DNA of 54,874 nucleotides, from assembly GCA_030535425.1 (NCBI GenBank), contig JAUNHQ010000013.1, positions 1 through 54,874 of the forward strand, read 5' to 3'. Of the stretch, positions 16,974 through 25,349 are shown piece by piece (position 1 is the stretch's first letter; every line of letters starts with the position of its first letter). The notes beneath the pieces are model-generated. The model was not told where the DNA came from and did not search any database. It saw nothing but the letters and a program-made list of their open reading frames with translations. A program made the position numbers and the translations under genes. Source of the DNA: Pseudomonadota bacterium. Its GTDB lineage: Bacteria; Pseudomonadota; Gammaproteobacteria; Burkholderiales; Burkholderiaceae_C.

Positions 16974-19238
16974 ATGTCGCTTGAAATACCCCCCCCATCC
17001 GATCTGGCCGGCCTGGCCGGGCAAGCGCCGTTGCATCCCACGGAAAACGTGCTGGGTGCGCTGGAAGTTGACTTGGATGCCAGCCTGCGCTTTGGCCGCG
17101 GGGTGATGGTCATTACAAACCAACGGTTGCTTGCGCGGTTTCCGAATGAAACACACTGGCAGGCCTGGCCGCTGCACACGCCTGGCTTGCGCATGGCGCA
17201 CCACGATCACGCGGGTGTGGGCACACTGGAGCTGATCAGCCCCGACGGGCGCTTGGCCAGTTGGCGCTTTACTCTGGGCTACAACCCGGCGGCGCTGCGC
17301 CTGCTGGCCTGTTTTGAGCAGGCGGTGCAGGGCGCGCCCATGGCTGAGGCTGCGCAGGATGCGCCGACTGAGGCTGCGCCTGAGGACGAGCGTCCGCCCT
17401 CTACCTGGACGCTGCTGCGTCTGTGGCGCTTTGCCCGGCCTTACCAGTGGCAGCTACTGGCGGGTTTCTTACTGACGCTGGCGGCCACGGCGGCCACGCT
17501 GGTGCCGCCTTACCTGACCATGCCGCTGATGGACAAGGTGCTGATCCCGTTCCAAAGCGGCCAGCAGATCGACGCTGGCTATGTGGCGCTACTGCTGGGG
17601 GGGCTACTGGGCTCGGCCCTGCTGGCCTGGGTGCTGGGCTGGGCCAAGACCTACATCCTGGCGCTGGTATCCGAGCGCATTGGCGCGGATTTGCGCACCA
17701 CCACCTATGAGCACCTGCTGCATTTGTCGCTGGAATATTTTGGCGGGCGCCGCACAGGCGATTTGATGGCACGCATCGGTTCCGAGACCGACCGCATCAA
17801 CCTGTTCTTGTCGCTGCACCTGCTGGACTTTGCCACCGATGTGCTGATGATCGTGATGACGGCGGCCATCCTGTTTTCCATCGATCCCACGCTGGCGCTG
17901 GTCACACTGGTGCCGCTGCCCGTCATCGGCTGGCTGATCCATGTGGTGCGCGATCGGCTGCGCACGGGCTTCGAGAAGATCGACCGCGTGTGGTCAGAGG
18001 TGACCAACGTGCTGGCCGACACCATTCCCGGCATTCGGGTGGTGAAGGCCTTTGCGCAGGAAGAGCGCGAGGCCAGGCGCTTCAAGCAGGCCAATGAGCA
18101 CAACTTGCAAGTCAACGACAAGCTCAACCGCCTGTGGTCGCTGTTTTCGCCCACCGTCACGCTGCTGACCGAAATCGGCCTGTTGGTGGTGTGGGCAGCG
18201 GGCATCTGGCTGGTCAGCCGTGGGCAGATCACCGTGGGGGTGCTGACGGCGTTTTTGGCCTACATCGGGCGCTTTTACACGCGGCTTGATTCCATGAGCC
18301 GCATCGTCTCCGTCACGCAAAAAGCCGCTTCGGCCACCAAGCGCATTTTTGAAATCCTGGACCACGAGTCCAGCGTGCCCGAGCCCAAGAACCCCGTGCC
18401 GCTGCCCCAGGTGCAAGGCCGCATCGAGGTCAAGGATGCCGCGCTGCGCTACGGCAACCGCTCCGTCATCCGGGGCTTGAACCTGCGCATTGAGCCTGGC
18501 GAAATGGTGGGCCTGGTGGGCCACAGCGGCTCGGGCAAAAGCACGCTGGTCAACCTGATCTGCCGCTTTTACGACGTGTCGGGCGGCGCCATCTTGGTCG
18601 ATGACATTGACCTGCGCCAAGTGCGCGTGGCCGACTACCGCCGCCACGTGGGCCTGGTGCTGCAAGAGCCGTTTTTGTTCTTCGGCACCATTGCCGAAAA
18701 CATTGCCTACGGCAAGCCCGACGCCACGCGCGAAGAAATCGTGGCCGCCGCGCGCGCCGCGCACGCGCATGAGTTCATCTTGCGCTTGCCGCAGGGCTAC
18801 GACTCGCTGGTGGGCGAGCGTGGGCAGGGTCTGTCCGGCGGCGAGCGCCAGCGCATCAGCATTGCGCGGGCGCTGCTCATCAACCCGCGCATCCTCATCC
18901 TGGACGAAGCCACGGCCTCGGTCGATACCGAAACCGAGCGCGAAATCCAAAAAGCCCTGGACAACCTAGTGCGCGGGCGCACCACCATTGCCATTGCCCA
19001 CCGCCTGTCCACCCTGCGCAAGGCCGACCGCCTGGTGGTGATGGACAAGGGCCAGAAAGTGGAAGAGGGCACGCACGAGGCGCTGATGGCCCAGCGCGGC
19101 GCCTACTGGCGGCTGTACCAGGCTCAGGCCCGGCAGGAAAAAGCCGAGCGCGAGCGCATGCTGGCCGTGGACGAGGCCGATCTGGCCGAGCCCGCCCCTG
19201 GCGCGGTGCAGGCGCCGCCTTCGCAGGAGCAGGCATGA
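16974..19238 (+). CDS. Cyanophycin-associated ABC transporter, fused permease and ATPase
   Basis: About 754 residues. The first 130 residues are a separate domain (HPTENVLGALEVDLDASL, then ITNQRLLARF) that looks to me like a small beta-sandwich of the bacterial PH type. Next come about six membrane helices of an exporter-type ABC permease (from about 150 to 430), then an ATPase with Walker A GHSGSGKS (516-523), signature LSGGERQRISIARALL and Walker B ILILDEATASVD (near 644). The architecture is that of a homodimeric lipid or peptide exporter. It is divergent from cphA'/cphA, and the DUF1854 gene overlaps its stop by 4 bp. Gene databases name this family after its cyanophycin gene neighbourhood; the substrate is unknown to me. 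The ATG at 16974 was preferred to the TTG at 16941. Confidence 0.88.
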   Translation: MSLEIPPPSDLAGLAGQAPLHPTENVLGALEVDLDASLRFGRGVMVITNQRLLARFPNETHWQAWPLHTPGLRMAHHDHAGVGTLELISPDGRLASWRFTLGYNPAALRLLACFEQAVQGAPMAEAAQDAPTEAAPEDERPPSTWTLLRLWRFARPYQWQLLAGFLLTLAATAATLVPPYLTMPLMDKVLIPFQSGQQIDAGYVALLLGGLLGSALLAWVLGWAKTYILALVSERIGADLRTTTYEHLLHLSLEYFGGRRTGDLMARIGSETDRINLFLSLHLLDFATDVLMIVMTAAILFSIDPTLALVTLVPLPVIGWLIHVVRDRLRTGFEKIDRVWSEVTNVLADTIPGIRVVKAFAQEEREARRFKQANEHNLQVNDKLNRLWSLFSPTVTLLTEIGLLVVWAAGIWLVSRGQITVGVLTAFLAYIGRFYTRLDSMSRIVSVTQKAASATKRIFEILDHESSVPEPKNPVPLPQVQGRIEVKDAALRYGNRSVIRGLNLRIEPGEMVGLVGHSGSGKSTLVNLICRFYDVSGGAILVDDIDLRQVRVADYRRHVGLVLQEPFLFFGTIAENIAYGKPDATREEIVAAARAAHAHEFILRLPQGYDSLVGERGQGLSGGERQRISIARALLINPRILILDEATASVDTETEREIQKALDNLVRGRTTIAIAHRLSTLRKADRLVVMDKGQKVEEGTHEALMAQRGAYWRLYQAQARQEKAERERMLAVDEADLAEPAPGAVQAPPSQEQA

Positions 19239-19744
19239 GCGACAACACCGCCGACAACACCCCCTTGTCCACCGCCAGCGCCCCCGGCTTCGGGCTGCGC
19301 CGCGACACGTTTGGCCGCCTGGTGCTGACCGACGCGCAAGGGCGCGAACACGTGGGCGTGGTGGCCGTGCGCGCCTTTCCTATTGCCGCGCCGGATGAGG
19401 GCATCAGCCTGGTCGATGCCGACGGCCACGAACTGGCCTGGGTGCCCAGCCTGCCCGCGCTGCCTGGGCCGCTGCGCGAGCTGCTGGCCGAGGCGCTGCA
19501 ACAGCGCGAATTCATGCCCCGCCTGCTGCGCGTGCATGCCGTCAGCAGCTTCGTTACCCCCAGCACCTGGCAGGTGCAGACCGACCGCGGCCCGGCGCAG
19601 TTCGTGCTCAAGGGTGAAGAAGACATCCGCCGCCTGGGCCCCGGCCTGCTGATCGTCAACGACGCGCACGGCGTGCAATACCTCATTCAAGACCTGCACG
19701 CCATGGACCGCCACAGCCGCAAGCTGCTGGACCGGTTTTTATAA
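19235..19744 (+). CDS. Cyanophycin-associated DUF1854 family protein
   Basis: The 169-residue cytosolic protein starts with an ATG that overlaps the ABC gene's TGA (ATGA), so the two are translationally coupled. Its body (FGRLVLTDAQGREHVGVVAVRAFPIAAPDEGISLVDADGHEL, residues about 28-68, then VHAVSSFVTPSTWQVQTDRGPAQFVLKGEEDIRRL) matches what I know of DUF1854. It has no signal peptide or membrane segment. The aspartate-rich turns and a DxHxMDRHSRKLLDRFL-type C-terminal helix are characteristic. Co-occurrence with the ABC protein next to cphA genes suggests a shared role in cyanophycin handling. The molecular function is unknown. Confidence 0.87.
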   Translation: MSDNTADNTPLSTASAPGFGLRRDTFGRLVLTDAQGREHVGVVAVRAFPIAAPDEGISLVDADGHELAWVPSLPALPGPLRELLAEALQQREFMPRLLRVHAVSSFVTPSTWQVQTDRGPAQFVLKGEEDIRRLGPGLLIVNDAHGVQYLIQDLHAMDRHSRKLLDRFL

Positions 19745-19798
19745 AAAAACGGCAATTGCGCGCTTCTGGTAAGGGTTTTAAGCTATATTTAATATAGC
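19743..19798 (+). repeat. Dispersed repeat copy 3 (AAGGG subtype), convergent junction
   Basis: Begins at the stop codon of the DUF1854 gene and reads ACGGCAATTGCGCGC, AAGGGTTTTAAGCTAT, ATAGC. It lies between the 3' ends of DUF1854 and the second Bug gene. A GC stem-loop follows (CCGCCCGT 19809-19816 with ACGGGCGG 19824-19831) without a T tract. Confidence 0.85.
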
Positions 19799-19842
19799 TA
19801 ATGCCCTGCCGCCCGTGATGGCAACGGGCGGGCCGGCGCGTG

Positions 19843-20835
19843 TTACCCGGCGGTAATACCCGCTGCCCGGATGATGCGGGCGTTGCTGGCCGATTCGGCG
19901 GCGATGAACTTGGCAAAGTCTGCCGCGCTGCCGCCGGTGGGCTGGTTGTCAGCCGCCTCGATCTTGGCGCGCACGGCAGGGTCTTTGAGCAAGGTGTTGA
20001 GGGCCGCATTCATGCGCTCGACCACGGCAGGCGGCGTGCCGCCTGGGGCGAACACGCCAAACACCGATGCCAGATTGGCCCCCGGCAGGCCCAGCTCGGC
20101 CAGCGTGGGCAGCTCAGGCAGCCGGGGCAGGCGTGCGGGCGCACCCGCAGCCAGCGGTTGCAGCTTGCCCGCCTGGATATGCGCCATGATGGCCGCGCCG
20201 GGGTTGCTGGAAAGCACTTCGTACTGGCCCGTCAGCGCATCCGTGACCTGCTGCGCGCCGCCCTTGTAGGGAATGTGGGTGATGTCCACCCCCGCACCGG
20301 TCTTGACCATTTCCAGCACGATGTGTCCCAGCGACGCCGCGCCTGCGGTGGCCCAGCGCACCGCGCCGGGCTGCGCCTTGGCCTGGGCCAGCAGGCTCTT
20401 GAAATCCCTGGCCTTGAGAGCGGGCGTGCCCAGCAGCAGCACGGGCGAGGCCATCACGCTGGCCACGGGCACGATGTCCTTGACCGGGTCGAACATGGGC
20501 TTGCCGCCCAGGTGCGGCATCAGCACCAGCGGGCTGATGGCGGAAAAGCCAAAGGTCAGCCCATCGGGGGCAGCCTTGGCCACCGCGTCCATACCAATGG
20601 CGCCGCTGGCGCCGCCCTTGTTTTCCACTACCACGGTTGCGCCCAGCATGGGCGAGAGCTTGTCGGCCAGCAGGCGGGCCGTGGCATCGGCCACACCGCC
20701 GGGCGGGTAAGAGACGATGAGGCGAATAGGCTTGCCGCTGGTGCCCTGGGCATGGGCGTTCAGGGCAGCGGGGGCCGCCGCAGCGGCCAGCCAGCCAAGG
20801 CACTGGCGGCGGGAGAGGCGGGAGAAATGGGGCAT
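19843..20835 (-). CDS. Bug-family periplasmic solute-binding protein, second copy
   Basis: The protein of about 330 residues has a twin-Arg-like signal sequence (SRLSRRQCLGWLAAAAAPAAL, ending near ANAHAQ) and the Bug core: KPIRLIVSYPPGGVADATARLL, VENKGGASGAIGMDAVAKAAPDG, HIPYKGGAQQVTDALTGQYEV. It should bind a small carboxylate in the periplasm. No transporter membrane genes or catabolic enzymes adjoin it, so the ligand cannot be guessed. An in-frame ATG at 20850 is an alternative start; neither has a strong ribosome site. It is divergent from the M16 peptidase genes. Confidence 0.88.
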   Translation of the reverse strand: MPHFSRLSRRQCLGWLAAAAAPAALNAHAQGTSGKPIRLIVSYPPGGVADATARLLADKLSPMLGATVVVENKGGASGAIGMDAVAKAAPDGLTFGFSAISPLVLMPHLGGKPMFDPVKDIVPVASVMASPVLLLGTPALKARDFKSLLAQAKAQPGAVRWATAGAASLGHIVLEMVKTGAGVDITHIPYKGGAQQVTDALTGQYEVLSSNPGAAIMAHIQAGKLQPLAAGAPARLPRLPELPTLAELGLPGANLASVFGVFAPGGTPPAVVERMNAALNTLLKDPAVRAKIEAADNQPTGGSAADFAKFIAAESASNARIIRAAGITAG

Positions 20836-21043
20836 GGCAGAACCAGACATGAAAAAAACAATGGGTAAAGGCTTGGCCTGGCCGGGTGTGGCAGGCAAAA
20901 CCCGTGCGAAAGGGTGCCGATTGTGCGCTTTGGCGGATGTGCCAAAGCAGCGGCTGCGTGCGGCCCGCTTCAGGCACACTTGGCCCGCATGGGCGCTGGC
21001 CAAGCGGCTGGCGCGCTTTTTTGGAATTTCAGGTGCTGATCCC

Positions 21044-22540
21044 ATGACTTCATTTCTGTTTCGCCGCCCTGCGGCCGCCTGGCTGGCGCTGGGCCTGGGG
21101 GCTGTGTTTTTGACGGGCTGCGCGCAGCCGTTTGCCGGGGACGCCGCCGCCGCAGCGCCTGCCGCAACGGCCACGGCGCGGGCGGCCCCCTTTACGGCCA
21201 CACCTGCCGCCACTGGCGTGCACCAGTACCAGCTTGACAACGGCCTGACCCTGATCGTCAAGCCCGACCGGCGCGCCCCCACCGCCGTGCACATGCTGTG
21301 GGTGCGCGCAGGCGCCATGGACGAGGTCGATGGCCTCAGCGGCGTGGCCCACGTGCTGGAGCACATGATGTTCAAAGGCACGCAAAAGCTTGCCGAAGGC
21401 GAGTTCTCGCGCCGCGTGGCCGCGCTGGGCGGGCAGGAAAACGCCTTCACCAGCCTGGACTACACCGGCTACTACCAGCAAGTGCCCGCCAGCCGCCTGG
21501 GCGAAGTCATGGCGCTGGAGGCCGACCGCTTCTCCCACGTCAGCTTCAGCGACGAAGCCTTTGCCAAGGAACTGGCCGTGGTCAAGGAAGAGCGCCGCCT
21601 GCGCACCGAGGACAACCCGCGCGCGCGCATGTTCGAGCAGCAAATGGCCGCCACCTTTGTGGCCTCGCCCTACCGCCGCCCCATCATCGGCTGGATGGGC
21701 GACCTGGACAGCCTCACCGCCCAGGACGTGCGCGACTTTCACCGCCGCTGGTACACCCCCGCCAACGCCGCCGTCGTCGTCGTGGGCGATGTCGAGCCCG
21801 CCGCTGTGCTGGCCCTGGCGCAAAAGCACTACGGCAGCGCCCAGGCCCGCCCCGCGCCCGATCGCAAACCCCGCCCCGAGCCCGCCCAGCACGGCCTGCG
21901 CCGCATTGAGGTGAAAGCCCCCGCCGAGCAGGCCGTGGTTTCGCTCGCCTTCAAGGTGCCGGGCCTTACCGGGCTGGCCCCCACCCCCGCCAACGACGAC
22001 GCCCTGGCCCTCACGGTGCTGGCCGCCGTGCTGGACGGCTACGCCGGCGCGCGGCTGGACCGCGCCCTCACCCAGGGGCCGGGCCGCGTGGCCGACTCCG
22101 CCAGCGCCAGCAACGGTCTGATAGGCCGCGGCCCGCAGCTGTTTCACCTCATCGGCGTGCCCGCCGCTGGCAAAACCGCCGCCCAGGTGCAAGCCGCCTT
22201 GCGCCAGCAAATCGAGCGCGTGGCCAAAGAAGGCGTGAGCGAAGCCGAGCTGGCCCGCGTCAAAACCCAGTGGATCGCCAGCCAGGTCTACAAACGCGAC
22301 TCCGTCATGGGCCAGGCGCAAGAGCTGGGCAGCCTGTGGGTGCAAGGGCTGCCGCTGGATGCGGACGAGCAGCTCATCGCCCGCTTAAGGCAAGTCACCG
22401 CCGCCCAGGTGCAGGCCGTGGCGCAAAAATACTTTGGCGACGACGCCCTGACCATCGCCACCCTCGTGCCCCAGCCGCGCGATACCGCCGCCGCTGCCCG
22501 TGCCGACCGCACCCGCCGCGCGCCCGCCACCCGGCACTGA
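21044..22540 (+). CDS. M16-family zinc peptidase, catalytic subunit, lipoprotein
   Basis: The 498-residue protein has a signal peptide ending in the lipobox LTGC (Cys 26), then an Ala-rich linker and an M16 (pitrilysin/mitochondrial processing peptidase-like) domain. The inverted zinc motif HVLEH (103-107) is intact and the downstream Glu of the family lies in the ELAVVKEERRLRTEDNP region. The second M16 half follows from about 230. It should be anchored in the periplasm and degrade or process peptides. The next gene encodes a second M16 protein without the zinc motif, so the two probably form an active/inactive heterodimer. The ATG at 21044 was chosen because the signal peptide starts there. 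Confidence 0.88.
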   Translation: MTSFLFRRPAAAWLALGLGAVFLTGCAQPFAGDAAAAAPAATATARAAPFTATPAATGVHQYQLDNGLTLIVKPDRRAPTAVHMLWVRAGAMDEVDGLSGVAHVLEHMMFKGTQKLAEGEFSRRVAALGGQENAFTSLDYTGYYQQVPASRLGEVMALEADRFSHVSFSDEAFAKELAVVKEERRLRTEDNPRARMFEQQMAATFVASPYRRPIIGWMGDLDSLTAQDVRDFHRRWYTPANAAVVVVGDVEPAAVLALAQKHYGSAQARPAPDRKPRPEPAQHGLRRIEVKAPAEQAVVSLAFKVPGLTGLAPTPANDDALALTVLAAVLDGYAGARLDRALTQGPGRVADSASASNGLIGRGPQLFHLIGVPAAGKTAAQVQAALRQQIERVAKEGVSEAELARVKTQWIASQVYKRDSVMGQAQELGSLWVQGLPLDADEQLIARLRQVTAAQVQAVAQKYFGDDALTIATLVPQPRDTAAAARADRTRRAPATRH

Positions 22541-22584
22541 CAGCGCCCGCCGCCTTGGCCCCACCGCATTTCCTGTACAGGCTC

Positions 22585-23937
22585 ATGACTATCAAAACCA
22601 TAGCTGCTACCACGCTGCTGGTGTGCGCAAACGCCATTTTTCATGCCCAGCCCGCCCACGCCGCCATGCCCATTGAACACTGGGTACAGCCCAGCGGCGC
22701 GCAAGTGTGGCTGGTGCAAAGCCCGGCCATCCCCATGCTGGATGTGCAACTGGACTTTGACGCTGGCGAGCGGCGCGACCCGCCCGGCCAAAGCGGCCTG
22801 GCCAACGCCGCCGCCGCCATGACCAGCAAAGGCGTAGCGCCCCAAGGCCCGCTGCCCGCGCTGGACGAAAACCAGCTCGGCCAGGCCTGGGCCGACCTGG
22901 GCGCCAGCTTTGGCTGCGGCGCCAGCAACGACCGCCTCAGCTGCAAGCTGCGCACCCTGACCGACCCCGCCTTGCTGCCCCAAAGCGTGCAACTGGCCAG
23001 CCGCCAGCTGGGCACCCCCAGCTTCACCCCCGCCGTGTGGCAGCGTGAACGCGCGCGCTGGTCCGCCAGCATTCAAGAATCCCTCACCCGCCCCGCCACC
23101 GTGGCCGCCCGCGCCTTTGACAGCGCCGTGTACGGCAGCCACCCCTACGGCGCCCACGCTACGCCACAAAGCCTGGCGCGCATCGACGCGGCCGCACTGC
23201 GGCGCTTTTACGGCCAGCACGTGCAAGCCTGCCGGGCCAAAGCCAGCGTCGTCGGCGCCGTCACCCGCGAGCAGGCCGACCGCATCGTCACCGAACTGCT
23301 CTCGCGCCTGCCCGCCAGCGGCCCCTGCGCCGCGCTGCCCGCCGTGGCCGAAGTGCCCGCACTCGCGGCCCCCGTGACCGAGCGCATCGCCATGCCCACC
23401 GCGCAATCGCACGTACTCATCGGCCAGCCCGGCTACAAGCGCAGTGATCCTGATTTCTTCGCCCTGCTGGTGGGCAACCACATCCTGGGCGGCGGGGGCT
23501 TTACCTCGCGCCTGATGCAGCAAGTGCGCGAGCAGCGCGGCCTGAGCTACAGCGTATACAGCCACTTCCAGCCCGGCCTGCACGCCGGCGCCTTCACCAT
23601 CGGCCTGCAAACCAAGCCCGACCAGGCCGCGCAAGCCGTGCAAGTGGCTCAGCAGGTGCTGGCCGACTTCGTGCGTGACGGCCCCAGCGCCGACGAGCTG
23701 CAAGCGGCCAAGGACAACCTCATCGGCGGCTTTGCCCTGCGCCTGGACAGCAACGCCAAGCTGCTGGGCAACGTGGCCAACATCGCCTGGAACGGCCTGC
23801 CGCTGGACTACCTGGACACCTGGACGCGGCACGTGGAACAGGTCAGCGCCGCCGACGTGCGCCGCGCCTTCGCCCGCGTGCTGCAACCCGAGCGCATGGT
23901 CAACGTGATCGTGGGCGGGCCAGCCAGCCAACCCTGA
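22585..23937 (+). CDS. M16-family protein, non-catalytic partner subunit
   Basis: The 450-residue protein is exported: MTIKTIAATTLLVCANAIFHA and QPAHAA give an N-region, hydrophobic core and an Ala-x-Ala cleavage site. The HxxEH motif of active M16 peptidases is replaced: at that place the sequence reads PPGQSGLANAAAAMTSKG. The C-terminal half has the glycine-rich GGGGFTSRLMQQVREQRGLSYSVYS typical of partner subunits that help bind substrate. It follows the active M16 gene by 44 bp. Its first 19 codons coincide with a reverse-oriented copy of the dispersed repeat (22588-22642), so the signal peptide seems to be repeat-derived. Confidence 0.88.
   Translation: MTIKTIAATTLLVCANAIFHAQPAHAAMPIEHWVQPSGAQVWLVQSPAIPMLDVQLDFDAGERRDPPGQSGLANAAAAMTSKGVAPQGPLPALDENQLGQAWADLGASFGCGASNDRLSCKLRTLTDPALLPQSVQLASRQLGTPSFTPAVWQRERARWSASIQESLTRPATVAARAFDSAVYGSHPYGAHATPQSLARIDAAALRRFYGQHVQACRAKASVVGAVTREQADRIVTELLSRLPASGPCAALPAVAEVPALAAPVTERIAMPTAQSHVLIGQPGYKRSDPDFFALLVGNHILGGGGFTSRLMQQVREQRGLSYSVYSHFQPGLHAGAFTIGLQTKPDQAAQAVQVAQQVLADFVRDGPSADELQAAKDNLIGGFALRLDSNAKLLGNVANIAWNGLPLDYLDTWTRHVEQVSAADVRRAFARVLQPERMVNVIVGGPASQP
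22588..22642 (-). repeat. Dispersed repeat copy 4, embedded in the signal-peptide codons of an M16 gene
   Basis: Compared with the reverse complement of the copy at 41609-41665, 36 of 54 positions agree without gaps (hand count). The ends agree best: 17/20 over CTAT...CATAGCTNCT and 15/17 over GCGCAAACG...TTTTT. The middle is diverged. The length is the same as in free copies. The match begins directly after the ATG. Confidence 0.6.
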
Positions 23938-23977
23938 AAGGGGCGGCCTTGTCACACAGGTTTTGGGTTGTGAATAA

Positions 23978-24031
23978 GAAAAGGCCATTTTCGCGCAATA
24001 CATAAGGGTTTTTAGCTATGTAAATAGTAGC
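23978..24031 (+). repeat. Dispersed repeat copy 5 (AAGGG subtype), between same-strand genes
   Basis: GAAAAGGCCATTTTCGCGC, then AAGGGTTTTTAGCTAT and a slightly diverged end TAGTAGC. It lies after the M16 pair and before the FAD oxidoreductase gene, where it could end the M16 transcript. Confidence 0.8.
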
Positions 24032-24183
24032 TTTGGCAAAACCTGCCCGCAGCACCGTGCCGGGCTGCCATTAAGGGCGTTCGCGTGCCAGCAGGCACCG
24101 GTGCAGGCATGGGATGCCATCAAATGTGTAGCAGAGTGCTTCGCCTCACAGCGCGCTGGCGGATAGCCGATACACTTGCGGCC

Positions 24184-25275
24184 ATGACCGCCAACCCATC
24201 CCGCAAGCATCTGGTGCTGATCGGCGCGGGGCGTGCCCACATCCAGGTGCTCAAGGGACTGGCCCGCCATGGCGCGGCCAACCTGAGCGTGACGCTGGTG
24301 GCACCGCATCCCTTTTACATCGAGCCCGGCATGCTGCCCGGCTACGTCGCGGGCGACTACGGCCTAGACGATGTGCGCATACCGCTGGATGCGCTGATCG
24401 AAGCCAGCGGCGCCGCCTTTTTGCCAGCCCATGTGCTCACGCTGGACGCCGCCGCACGGCGCGTGCAGCTGTCCAGCGGCGACGCCTTGTCCTATGACGT
24501 GCTGTCCATCGACCAGGAGCCCACGCCCGAGCGTGAGCTGGTCGAGCAATACATCCCCGGCGCACGCCGCAACGCGCTTTTCATCCACCCGCACATGGCC
24601 TTTTTGCAGCTATGGCCGCAGTTGCAGGCGCTGGCGCGTGAGCGCGCGCTGCACGTGGCCGTGGTGGTGGACGATCTGGCCGGTGCTGAGCTGGCCATGG
24701 CGCTGGCGCAGGCGCTGGCGGCCCCGCACGGCAGCCGCGTGACCCTGGTTGCGGGAGAGGAGCCTTTCCTGCACGAGCAGCCCTCTGCCTTGCAGCGCCG
24801 TGTGCTGGCGCGGCTGAAAGCCATGAACATCACCTTGCTGCAAGACCGTTGCACCGGCATGGACGCACGCGCGGTGCAACTGGCCAGCGGCGCCAGCTTG
24901 CAGTGCGACGCGCCGCTGCTGGCCCTGAGTGCGGCCACGGCGCCCTGGCTGGTCAGCGGCGGGCTGCAAACAGACGACATGGGCATGCCCGTCGTCAACG
25001 AGCGCCTGCAAAGCGACAGCCACCGGCAGGTGTTCATCGTGCCCGCTGATGCCCCTGCCGAAGTCGGCCCCGTGCTGGAAACCAACCTGCGCACCGCGCT
25101 CGATGGCGGCAGCTTCAAGCAGGCGCCGCTACAGGCCAGGCGTTTGCGCGTGGTGGGCTGCGGCAGCGGCCATGCCATTGCGGCATGGGGACCGCTGGGG
25201 CTGGAAGGGCGCGAAGTCTGGCATTTCAAGGTTCGCCGCGACCGGCGTCAGCTGGCCGCGCTGATGTCGCTGTGA
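24184..25275 (+). CDS. FAD-dependent pyridine nucleotide-disulphide oxidoreductase family protein
   Basis: The 363-residue protein has an N-terminal FAD-binding Rossmann motif KHLVLIGAGRAHIQVLKGLA and a middle NAD(P)-binding part. It is in the NDH-2-like branch. The GAGRAHIQVLK wording resembles the FAD domain found fused to or beside selenophosphate synthetase (GGGHAHVxVL), but no selD gene is in the window. No redox-active CxxC pair is seen. The C-terminus ends with EVWHFKVRRDRRQLAALMSL. The start is an ATG 153 bp after the repeat copy. The physiological electron acceptor is unknown. A terminator hairpin follows the stop. Confidence 0.75.
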   Translation: MTANPSRKHLVLIGAGRAHIQVLKGLARHGAANLSVTLVAPHPFYIEPGMLPGYVAGDYGLDDVRIPLDALIEASGAAFLPAHVLTLDAAARRVQLSSGDALSYDVLSIDQEPTPERELVEQYIPGARRNALFIHPHMAFLQLWPQLQALARERALHVAVVVDDLAGAELAMALAQALAAPHGSRVTLVAGEEPFLHEQPSALQRRVLARLKAMNITLLQDRCTGMDARAVQLASGASLQCDAPLLALSAATAPWLVSGGLQTDDMGMPVVNERLQSDSHRQVFIVPADAPAEVGPVLETNLRTALDGGSFKQAPLQARRLRVVGCGSGHAIAAWGPLGLEGREVWHFKVRRDRRQLAALMSL

Positions 25276-25288
25276 TGCCGTTTTGAAG

Positions 25289-25307
25289 GCCGGGAGCCTG
25301 GCTTTTT
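25289..25307 (+). terminator. Probable terminator after the FAD oxidoreductase gene
   Basis: GCCGG/CTGGC stem (one G-T wobble) with a GAGC loop at 25289-25302, followed by five T at 25303-25307. It lies 14 bp after the stop, at a convergent junction that lacks the dispersed repeat. Confidence 0.6.
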
Positions 25308-25349
25308 CCGCCAGCGCGCCCTGCTTGGCGCAGAGCTGGCCGCGTGTGC

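Noticed and set aside
19809-19831. GC stem-loop past DUF1854 as a separate terminator
   Set aside because: There is no T tract on either side; the adjoining repeat copy is the better candidate for transcript ends.
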